Shown here in pieces: positions 1 to 5,668 of a stretch of DNA of 9,441 bases; the stretch's first letter is position 1; every line of letters begins with the position of its first letter. A model generated the notes under the pieces. That model was not told the origin of the DNA. It ran no database searches and worked only from the letters and a program-made list of their open reading frames with translations. Source of the stretch: an uncultured Porphyromonas sp. (GTDB taxonomy: Bacteria; Bacteroidota; Bacteroidia; Bacteroidales; Porphyromonadaceae); NCBI GenBank assembly GCA_900546675.1, contig URDQ01000068.1:1-9441 (forward strand). The letters run 5' to 3'. Both the position numbers and the translations under genes were made by a program.

Positions 1-93
1 GCTTTGCTCCTTCGACTGGGGGCTATGATTCGTCCGACCGCAAGCGGTCGCTTCCGCTGTCACCTGCACTCGTCTTATTGCACAACAACGAGT

Positions 94-209
94 CGAGTAA
101 CCCTGTGTAGGGGGGAAAAGATTATGGAGTCAATACTCGTTTTGACCTGTTCGACAACGGATGCCCTCCGACTCGATACTATCCGTGCTTCCCTACAAAG
201 GGTTACACG
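94..209. repeat. Long imperfect inverted repeat enclosing a 78-base interior
   Basis: The left arm CGAGTAACCCTGTGTAGGG (94-112) and the right arm CCCTACAAAGGGTTACACG (191-209) pair at 17 of 19 positions; the inner 16 positions contain one mismatch. Inside the arms are a GAGT/ACTC hairpin with a 4-base loop (127-138) and ACGGAT/ATCCGT arms (157-162 and 181-186). A competing pairing, CGAGTCG (89-95) with CGACTCG (169-175), is also possible. This could be a branched RNA of about 115 nt, or a small element with terminal inverted repeats. I found no clear target-site duplication and recognise no known family. Confidence 0.5.
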
Positions 210-213
210 TATC

Positions 214-253
214 ATCACTACACGTCAAGAGCGTCCCCACATATCACTACACG
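214..253 (+). repeat. 11-base direct repeat upstream of the moxR promoter
   Basis: ATCACTACACG occurs at 214-224 and again at 243-253, 29 bases apart start to start. A shorter related TACACG lies at 204-209. The second copy sits between the arms AGCGTCCC (230-237) and GGGACGCT (271-278), which are perfectly complementary. The position 54-93 bases ahead of the -7 box would suit an activator or repressor site, but no regulator is identified. Confidence 0.35.
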
Positions 254-290
254 AGATATTTGCGGGGGTTGGGACGCTTGGTGGGCGTTC

Positions 291-322
291 ATTCGGAGAT
301 TATCGTTACTTTTGTAGCATTA
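291..322 (+). promoter_or_regulatory. moxR promoter, Bacteroidetes -7 type
   Basis: TACTTTTG at 307-314 fits the Bacteroidetes -7 consensus TAnnTTTG. It lies 21 bases before the moxR ATG, implying a leader of roughly 15-18 nt. No TTG is found at the usual -33 distance; the nearest (278-280) is about 26 bases upstream. The surrounding block matches the promoter at 3653-3684 in 26 of 32 positions. Confidence 0.65.
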
Positions 323-335
323 ATCAGTAGAAACT

Positions 336-1325
336 ATGACGCAGGTATCAGATCTAGAGAATCGTCAAGCATACATCACCCAGCAGAGTGGCTTCATACG
401 CCAGCTACAGGAGGGCATGCACACCACGATCATCGGGCAGGAGCATCTTGTGGAGTCGCTCTTGATCGGTTTGCTAGCCGACGGACATATCCTTCTCGAG
501 GGTGTACCAGGGCTTGCTAAGACGCTCGCTATCACGACGCTCGCTAAGCTCATTGATGCAGACTACAGCCGCATACAGTTTACCCCCGACCTACTCCCAG
601 CCGACCTCGTCGGTACGCTGATCTATAGTCAGCGCAGTGAGTCCTTTTCGGTCAAGAAGGGTCCTATCTTCGCTCACTTTGTTCTCGCTGATGAGATCAA
701 CCGCGCTCCAGCCAAGGTGCAGAGTGCACTCCTCGAGGCGATGCAAGAGCGACAGGTGACGCTTGGCGAGGAGACTTATCCGCTTCCCTCGCCTTTCCTT
801 GTGATGGCAACGCAAAACCCTATCGAGCAGGAGGGTACCTATCGACTGCCCGAGGCGCAGGTAGACCGTTTCCTCCTCAAAGTGGTGCTGGACTACCCTT
901 CGCACGAGGAGGAGATGAAGATCATTGAGATGAATCTGGCTAGTCAGCTACCCACAGTAAAGCCTGTGGCGACTGCCCAGCAGATCTTAGCAGCTCGCGA
1001 AGCGGTGCAGCAGGTTTATCTCGATGAGAAAATCCTCCGCTACATTGTGGATCTAGTGATGGCGACACGACAGACGGAGAGCGTCCCCGCCCTACAAGGA
1101 ATGATCGCTTATGGTGCTTCGCCACGTGCGTCGATCTCACTGGCAGCAGCTGCACGAGCCTACGCTTTCATCGCTCAGAGAGCCTATGTGATCCCTGAAG
1201 ATGTACGTGCTGTGTGCCACGACGTGCTGCGTCATCGTCTCGGTATGAGCTATGAGGCCGACGCTGTCGGTATGAGTGCCGACAAAGCAATCGACGAAAT
1301 CATCAACGTGGTGCCGGTACCTTAA
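336..1325 (+). CDS. moxR: MoxR-family AAA+ ATPase
   Basis: This 329-residue cytoplasmic protein is a complete MoxR ATPase. Walker A is GVPGLAKT at residues 56-63, Walker B is LADEIN at 117-122, sensor 1 is ATQNP at 158-162, and the LPEAQVDRFL arginine-finger region is at 171-180. The C-terminal third is the helical lid. MoxR proteins are usually encoded beside vWA-domain proteins and are thought to act as chaperones that mature their metal sites; the DUF58 protein downstream and BatA/BatB are the obvious candidates here. The ATG at 336 is chosen because it lies 21 bases after the -7 box and the whole conserved region follows it. There is no Shine-Dalgarno sequence, as usual in Bacteroidetes. 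The family assignment is secure; the client proteins are inferred from context. Confidence 0.96.
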   Translation: MTQVSDLENRQAYITQQSGFIRQLQEGMHTTIIGQEHLVESLLIGLLADGHILLEGVPGLAKTLAITTLAKLIDADYSRIQFTPDLLPADLVGTLIYSQRSESFSVKKGPIFAHFVLADEINRAPAKVQSALLEAMQERQVTLGEETYPLPSPFLVMATQNPIEQEGTYRLPEAQVDRFLLKVVLDYPSHEEEMKIIEMNLASQLPTVKPVATAQQILAAREAVQQVYLDEKILRYIVDLVMATRQTESVPALQGMIAYGASPRASISLAAAARAYAFIAQRAYVIPEDVRAVCHDVLRHRLGMSYEADAVGMSADKAIDEIINVVPVP

Positions 1326-1345
1326 TTGGCTGTTGGCTAAAAGTA

Positions 1346-1428
1346 TCGGAACTGTCAGAAGTATCGGAGCCATCGGAATGATCGGACATCTAATATCTAA
1401 CTTCTAACCTCTAAGGTCTAATCTCTAA
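1346..1428 (+). repeat. Composite tandem repeat: 9-base units then 7-base units
   Basis: TCGGA-type cores start at 1346, 1355 (TCAGA), 1364, 1373 and 1382, exactly 9 bases apart. TCTAA cores then start at 1389, 1396, 1403, 1410, 1417 and 1424, exactly 7 bases apart, and the last one abuts the DUF58 ATG at 1429. The spacer bases vary while the cores are nearly constant. Because 7 is not a multiple of 3, successive TAA triplets fall in all three frames. The array fills most of the 103-base gap between moxR and the DUF58 gene. Its function is unknown. Confidence 0.85.
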
Positions 1429-2301
1429 ATGCAAGATCTCTTACGTAAGGTCAGACGCATCGAAATCAAAGCTCGAGGTCTCAGCCAAAACATTTTGGCT
1501 GGGCAGTATCGCTCGGCCTTTAAGGGTCGAGGTATGGCTTTTAGCGAGGTGCGGGAGTACTACGTAGGAGATGATGTGCGTGACATTGACTGGAACGTGA
1601 CGGCACGCTATGCGCAGCCGCATGTCAAGGTCTTTGAGGAGGAGCGCGAGCTAACTATTATGCTTCTCGTCGATGTCTCTCACAGTCTAGACTTTGGCTC
1701 TACGAGTGAGACGAAGCGGGATCTGGTGGCGACGATCGCTGCAACGATCGCTTTCGCCTGCATTCACAACAATGACCGTGTCGGGCTGATGCTCTACACC
1801 GACCGTGTGGAGCGCTACATCCCTGCAGGCCAGGGGCGTAAGCATGTGCTACAGCTCATTAGCGAGATCCTGACTTACCGTCCCGAGCGTCACGCTACGC
1901 AGATCTCTTCTAGCCTAGAGATGCTCTCACGAGTGGTCAAGAAGCGCTGCTCAGCCTTTATCGTGAGTGACTTCATCACGGAGGCACCGACCGATGCGGA
2001 GCGCGCCCTGATCCAGCGCACGGCTCGGAGACACGACCTGCTGGCGATACGAGTTGTGGACAGACGTGACTACGACCTCTCGGCTATGGGCTTGACGCTC
2101 GTGCGTGACCTAGAGACGGGGGCCAGTCGCTACGTAGACACCTCGTCGACACATCTTCGTGAGCAGTATTCGGCCAACTATACGACCTTTGCCGCTGAGT
2201 GGGAGCGTCTGATGCGTGAGTCGGGCATCGACCACGCCATCGCCGAGACTGGCGAAGACATCATCCCTGTCCTCTCGCAGCTCTTCCGCAAGCGCATCTA
2301 A
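1429..2301 (+). CDS. DUF58 (vWA-fold) protein
   Basis: This 290-residue protein is a DUF58 family member. The family signature is clear: REYYVGDDVRDIDWNVTAR at residues 42-60, followed by FEEER at 69-73. The vWA-like core begins at about residue 74. It carries a DxSxS metal-site motif, DVSHS, at 82-86 (D82, S84, S86), and the later SDF strand motif is at 180-182. No signal peptide or membrane segment is seen, so it probably acts in the cytoplasm or at the inner face of the membrane. Pairing with an upstream moxR is a widespread arrangement, and the protein is the likely first client of that ATPase. The start at 1429 directly follows the TCTAA array, and the family-conserved part begins within 40 residues. 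No terminator is seen between its stop and the convergent fic stop 28 bases on. Confidence 0.93.
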   Translation: MQDLLRKVRRIEIKARGLSQNILAGQYRSAFKGRGMAFSEVREYYVGDDVRDIDWNVTARYAQPHVKVFEEERELTIMLLVDVSHSLDFGSTSETKRDLVATIAATIAFACIHNNDRVGLMLYTDRVERYIPAGQGRKHVLQLISEILTYRPERHATQISSSLEMLSRVVKKRCSAFIVSDFITEAPTDAERALIQRTARRHDLLAIRVVDRRDYDLSAMGLTLVRDLETGASRYVDTSSTHLREQYSANYTTFAAEWERLMRESGIDHAIAETGEDIIPVLSQLFRKRI

Positions 2302-2329
2302 CTAAACGAGAGCAAGGTATATTCTAAGC

Positions 2330-3490
2330 TTACAGATCACTTTCTGGCAAGAACCCCTCAGCTGCAAGCATCTTAGTGACAGACGGCATCAGGAGTCGAT
2401 TGGCCAGTGAGAGTACATACTTACGCCCATTTTCCTCTTCAGGAGTTACGAGGGCATTGTCCATTAGCTCTCTAATCTTTCTAGAGATGGTACTCGGAGA
2501 TTTGCCCTGGAAGACCTCCTTCAAGTCCTTATTCATAACCACCTGCTTTCTAGCAACGACGGACAAAACCTCTGCCGTATCCCTACCTATTCGCCCGCTA
2601 GCCCAAGCATCTTCTATGGCTGGTCGTAAGATCTTGTCCTGCAAGTACTCGTAATCACTCAGCCGATTCACTTTTTGCAACTCATTGCGTAGTCCCGACA
2701 GGACATAGGTACACCACCCCTCCATGCCTTCATAGGTTCCCTTGTCAGCTTCGCTTAGATAGTGGTAGTATTGCTCTCGATTGGAGCAAAAGATTGCTGT
2801 GGGGTTGATAATCCTACCTGCTATGTTAACCCGAAATCCAGCTCGTAAGAGCATCACATAAGTAAACAAGCGCACAGTACGCCCATTACCATTACCAAAG
2901 GGGTGTATCCAGACAAACCGATGGTGTGCTTGTGCTATCTTGATTAAGTCAAACTGAAGACTATCCTTGCGATTCACAAACTCCAACAAGTCTGCCATCA
3001 AATAAGGGATCCGATACGCTTCTGGAGGCGTGTGCGAGGAGCCACTGATACGCACCGAGTGCTCTCTATAAACACCCGCATGACTATCCCCCTCGCCACC
3101 AGCGCCAGAAGACAAGTCTCGAACGACCATAGCATGTAACTCTCGTATTAGCACCTCGTCAATAGGTCTAGACGCACAGTGCTCCTCGATAAAGAGTAGA
3201 GCCTCTTCAATATTCTTTATCTCCTTAAAGTCCTCTACCTCCCGCTGTGTATGGCTCCCGTCAGGTTGCATCTCCAGATACGCAGCAACTGTCGTATTAT
3301 TACCTTCGATGCTTGCTGACCCAACACTCTCCAGTACGTGAAAGAGCCTCTTGAGTTGCAAGAATACAATCGGATGAGTTGTCGAGGAGATTTGTAGCTG
3401 GCGCAAATGCTCCAACTCCAAGATCAACGTCAGCAACTCACTATCAAATCTCGGCTCGAATAGCCGAAGTCTATCTTCTCTATCACTCAT
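2330..3490 (-). CDS. Fic-family protein (AMP-transferase) with C-terminal winged helix
   Basis: The product has 386 residues counted from the ATG at 3490; an in-frame ATG at 3499 would add three. The Fic core motif is HPFGNGNGR at about 196-204, followed by TVR. Catalytic His196 and the GNGR anion hole are intact. The fifth motif position, usually Asp or Glu for Mg2+ binding, is Asn. An N-terminal helix carries SASIEG (58-63), matching the (S/T)xxxE(G/N) inhibitory motif of class II Fic enzymes, so activity is probably self-restrained. Residues about 300-386 look like a winged helix, with SPSTISRKIRELM near 331-343. Such proteins usually transfer AMP to a hydroxyl side chain; the target is unknown. 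The gene opposes and splits the bat cluster. It is lower in GC by hand count: rows 2941-3000 and 3421-3480 have 24 and 27 G+C of 60, while bat rows 5161-5220 and 7201-7260 have 33 and 37. Confidence 0.92.
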   Translation of the reverse strand: MSDREDRLRLFEPRFDSELLTLILELEHLRQLQISSTTHPIVFLQLKRLFHVLESVGSASIEGNNTTVAAYLEMQPDGSHTQREVEDFKEIKNIEEALLFIEEHCASRPIDEVLIRELHAMVVRDLSSGAGGEGDSHAGVYREHSVRISGSSHTPPEAYRIPYLMADLLEFVNRKDSLQFDLIKIAQAHHRFVWIHPFGNGNGRTVRLFTYVMLLRAGFRVNIAGRIINPTAIFCSNREQYYHYLSEADKGTYEGMEGWCTYVLSGLRNELQKVNRLSDYEYLQDKILRPAIEDAWASGRIGRDTAEVLSVVARKQVVMNKDLKEVFQGKSPSTISRKIRELMDNALVTPEEENGRKYVLSLANRLLMPSVTKMLAAEGFLPESDL

Positions 3491-3509
3491 TATAAACATC
3501 TATCATCTG

Positions 3510-3540
3510 CAAAGATACACATCTACCACATTATACACAA
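3510..3540 (-). promoter_or_regulatory. fic promoter, canonical Bacteroidetes -33/-7
   Basis: On the minus strand, TTG (3540-3538) is followed after exactly 20 bases by TATCTTTG (3517-3510). Both elements and the spacing match the Bacteroides sigma consensus. Transcription would start near 3503-3506, leaving only 4-7 nt before the ATG at 3499 but 13-16 nt before the ATG at 3490. The second distance resembles the moxR leader, which is why I prefer the 3490 start. Confidence 0.75.
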
Positions 3541-3652
3541 TAGGCACTAGCTATCAGAAAGATATAAGCACCACCTGTAAACGAACATCTAGCAAACTAT
3601 CCGAACACAGATCTTTCATCTCAGTGAAGCGTTCAGTGCTTATTTACCTCCT

Positions 3653-3684
3653 ATTCGTGAATTATCGGTACTTTTGTAGCGTTG
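3653..3684 (+). promoter_or_regulatory. Second bat-cluster promoter
   Basis: TACTTTTG at 3669-3676 is a good -7 box. The 20 bases from 3661 to 3680 match the moxR promoter (299-318) at 19 positions. As there, no TTG is found at the -33 distance. Transcription should start near 3680-3683, about 60 nt before the ATG at 3741. This promoter lets the downstream genes be transcribed despite the opposed fic gene. Confidence 0.65.
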
Positions 3685-3688
3685 TATG

Positions 3689-3725
3689 GTCTAGAGGCAC
3701 ATAGTCAGCGGGTGCCAATCTAGAC
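3689..3725 (+). promoter_or_regulatory. 5'-leader hairpin ahead of the bat operon
   Basis: GTCTAGA (3689-3695) plus GGCAC (3696-3700) pair with GTGCC (3712-3716) plus TCTAGAC (3719-3725). This gives 12 base pairs interrupted only by a 2-base AA bulge at 3717-3718, with an 11-base loop. The stem would begin about 6-9 nt from the predicted transcript 5' end and finish 15 bases before the ATG. There is no T-run, so it is not a terminator. It may protect the 5' end of the message or modulate translation. Confidence 0.55.
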
Positions 3726-3740
3726 GCTTAAGTCTAATCT

Positions 3741-4691
3741 ATGCGATATCGTCTACTATTATATACACTACTGATCTGTGGCGGCGGAAGTTTATGGAGC
3801 TTCGCAGCGGCACAGGATATCGCCATCAAGACTGAGCTGACGCCCTCGGCGATTCAGATCGGCGAGTATGCACAGATCAAGATGACTATCCGCACGAATG
3901 ACCTCGACAATACGCTCCTCGTGATCCCCCAAGAGCGGCAGATGGGGCAAGCGGAGATGATTGCCTTTGAGGTGATCGACACGATACCGCTCCAGGGGGC
4001 AGAGGTGCAGCTGAATGCGGAGATGATCATCACTTCATTTGCCGAGGGTATGGCGGAGCTACCCGCTTTTGGCGTGACGGTGGGCGGGGAGAGCTACTTC
4101 TCTAAGCCGCTCTACCTCAAGGTGACGATGCCCGAGGTGGACACGACGCAACCGCTCAAGTACAACCCAATCAAAGCACCTGTTTCGGTCTCGCTACGCT
4201 GGTGGGAGTATATCCTCCTCGTCCTCATGAACCCCATAACGTGGGTGGTGCTGGGCATCATCATAGTGGTACTCCTCATCTTATGGTACCGACACTACAA
4301 GCGCACACGACCCGAACCTGAGGTAGTTGTGGTACCGCTGACCGCTTTAGAGACTTTCGACCAGAGGCTCGCCACGTTACGTGCGTTACCCTTTGACCAG
4401 CAAGAGGAGCAGATAGCTTACTACGATGGCTTGATCACCGCCTTGCGAAGCTATCTAACCGAAGGCTTAGGCTTGGAGATAGACGAATTAACCGCTCGCG
4501 AACTAGCTCAGCTACTCCAAAAGGCTCCCTACGAAGTCTCACAGAGTGCGCTAGCGCAGTGGGTGATCCACTCGGAGTGGGTACGCTTTGCCGACACTTG
4601 GGCGGAGCGTGTATGGCAAGCCGAAGACGCGACCAGCATCTACGAGGTGGTGCATCAACTAGCTAGCAGAAAGGAGGGTAAGTCACTATGA
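3741..4691 (+). CDS. Membrane protein of the bat cluster, BatD-like C-terminal module
   Basis: The product has 316 residues. Residues 1-25 form a signal peptide ending in FAAAQ. Residues about 27-132 are rich in beta strand and resemble the immunoglobulin-like, exported part of BatD-type proteins. A membrane segment spans roughly 157-183, followed by a basic stretch (RHYKRTR). The remainder is a cytoplasmic helical domain whose pattern (YLTEGLGLEIDELTARELAQ near 238-257, then VRFADTW near 281-287) parallels the C-terminus of BatD. A gene of this kind commonly sits just before batA in Bacteroidetes clusters, but I do not know a settled symbol. It overlaps batA by ATGA, implying translational coupling. 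The start is preceded by GTCTAATCT rather than a Shine-Dalgarno sequence. A role as an accessory subunit of the Bat complex is inferred. Confidence 0.85.
   Translation: MRYRLLLYTLLICGGGSLWSFAAAQDIAIKTELTPSAIQIGEYAQIKMTIRTNDLDNTLLVIPQERQMGQAEMIAFEVIDTIPLQGAEVQLNAEMIITSFAEGMAELPAFGVTVGGESYFSKPLYLKVTMPEVDTTQPLKYNPIKAPVSVSLRWWEYILLVLMNPITWVVLGIIIVVLLILWYRHYKRTRPEPEVVVVPLTALETFDQRLATLRALPFDQQEEQIAYYDGLITALRSYLTEGLGLEIDELTARELAQLLQKAPYEVSQSALAQWVIHSEWVRFADTWAERVWQAEDATSIYEVVHQLASRKEGKSL
4671..4677 (+). promoter_or_regulatory. Strong ribosome binding site of batA
   Basis: AAGGAGG at 4671-4677 lies 10 bases before the batA ATG at 4688, inside the end of the preceding gene. It stands out because none of the other starts in the window has a comparable Shine-Dalgarno sequence. 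It supports the batA start and suggests that batA can be initiated independently of coupling. Confidence 0.6.
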
Positions 4692-5668
4692 TATGGGTTC
4701 ATCCTGAGTGGTTCTGGGCGCTCTTACTCCTACCGCTGCTAGTGCTGCTCTACATTCGCTACAACAAGCGTCACCAAGCGCAGCTTTCGCTCTCGGCATA
4801 CCGTCTTTTGCCTAAAGGTAGCGGGTGGCGGAGCTATCTGCGGGCTTTGCCTTTTGCCCTAGAGCTACTAGCTCTGGCAGCGATGATCTTAGCCTTAGCT
4901 CGCCCGCAAGACTCCAACCACTGGGAGGAGCGATCGATACAAGGCATCGACCTAGTCCTCGCTATGGACCTCAGTGGCAGTATGCAGGCACTAGACTTAA
5001 AGCCTAACCGCTTTGAAGCAGCGCGTAGTGTAGCGAGCGAGATGATCGCTGCACGTCCGAATGACAACATAGGTCTGGTGGTCTTCGCGGGAGAGAGCTT
5101 TACGCTCTGTCCGCTGACGGTGGACCACAACGTGATCTTAGAGATGCTCGAAACCACCGAGATAGGTCAACTGGAGGACGGCACCGCCATAGGATTAGGC
5201 CTAGCGACGGCTATCAATACGCTCCGCGGGAGCGACAACAAGAGCAAAGTGATCATCCTCCTGACCGATGGATCAAACAATGCGGGCGACATAACCCCCT
5301 CGATGGCCGCTGAGCTGGCACAGCAGTACGGCATACGTATCTACACGGTGGCAGCGGGGACCAATGGAGTCGCCAAGTTCCCCGTGCAGACCGCCTTCGG
5401 CACCGAATATGTGGAGGCCGATGTGCAGATTGACGAAGGCACGCTAAGACACATCGCCCAGCAAACGGGCGGGAAGTACTACCGTGCGACCGACGAGACG
5501 AAGCTGCACGAGATCTACAAGGAGATCGACTCCCTCGAGAAGTCTCGTCTCACCTCTCGCTCAGTGAGTGCCTACGAAGAGCGCTACATGCTCTTTGCTT
5601 TGCTCGCTATCGTGCTCCTTGGCGCCGCCTTCTTATTACGAACCACCTTGCTGCGAGCTAACCCATGA
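4688..5668 (+). CDS. batA: BatA, membrane-anchored vWA protein
   Basis: The product has 326 residues, typical for BatA. Membrane segments lie near residues 8-23 and 54-71, with a third at about 301-318 at the C-terminus. Between them is a vWA domain with a full metal-ion-dependent adhesion site: DLSGS (94-98), T166 in EDGTAIG and D194 in LLTDGSNNAG. The preceding LALARPQ motif (68-74) is typical of BatA/BatB. Bat proteins were named for aerotolerance in Bacteroides fragilis and form an envelope complex in other bacteria; the molecular activity is not established. It overlaps the upstream gene and batB by ATGA at both ends, so the genes are surely co-translated. BatA is distinguished from BatB by gene order and the DLSGS form of the motif. 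Confidence 0.95.
   Translation: MIWVHPEWFWALLLLPLLVLLYIRYNKRHQAQLSLSAYRLLPKGSGWRSYLRALPFALELLALAAMILALARPQDSNHWEERSIQGIDLVLAMDLSGSMQALDLKPNRFEAARSVASEMIAARPNDNIGLVVFAGESFTLCPLTVDHNVILEMLETTEIGQLEDGTAIGLGLATAINTLRGSDNKSKVIILLTDGSNNAGDITPSMAAELAQQYGIRIYTVAAGTNGVAKFPVQTAFGTEYVEADVQIDEGTLRHIAQQTGGKYYRATDETKLHEIYKEIDSLEKSRLTSRSVSAYEERYMLFALLAIVLLGAAFLLRTTLLRANP

Larger units (their letters stand above)
1..335. other. Non-coding upstream region of the bat cluster
   Basis: I see no convincing gene here. A frame open from 4 to 330 encodes a Cys/Arg/Thr-rich sequence with no recognisable domain and runs through the moxR promoter, so I treat it as chance. The region is rich in symmetry: a 7-bp inverted repeat at 35-41/44-50, a long imperfect inverted repeat at 94-112/191-209, an 11-base direct repeat at 214-224 and 243-253, and an 8-bp inverted repeat at 230-237/271-278. 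All lie upstream of the promoter at 307-314. What precedes base 1 is not visible. Confidence 0.6.

Noticed and set aside
35..50. CGACCGC-AA-GCGGTCG hairpin as a terminator of an upstream gene
   Set aside because: The stem is perfect, but the following bases are not T-rich and no upstream gene is visible to terminate.
4..330. 108-codon open frame upstream of moxR
   Set aside because: No recognisable domain, unusual Cys/Arg/Thr-rich composition, and it runs across the inverted repeat and the moxR promoter; probably chance.
2303..3584. TAAACGA at 2303-2309 and 3578-3584 as target duplication around the fic insertion
   Set aside because: Only 7 bases, not at the gene boundaries, and without terminal repeats or a transposase; chance is likely.
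3564..3643. ATAAGCAC/GTGCTTAT inverted repeat between fic and the second promoter
   Set aside because: Eight bases over a 240-base region is near chance expectation, and the arms do not extend.
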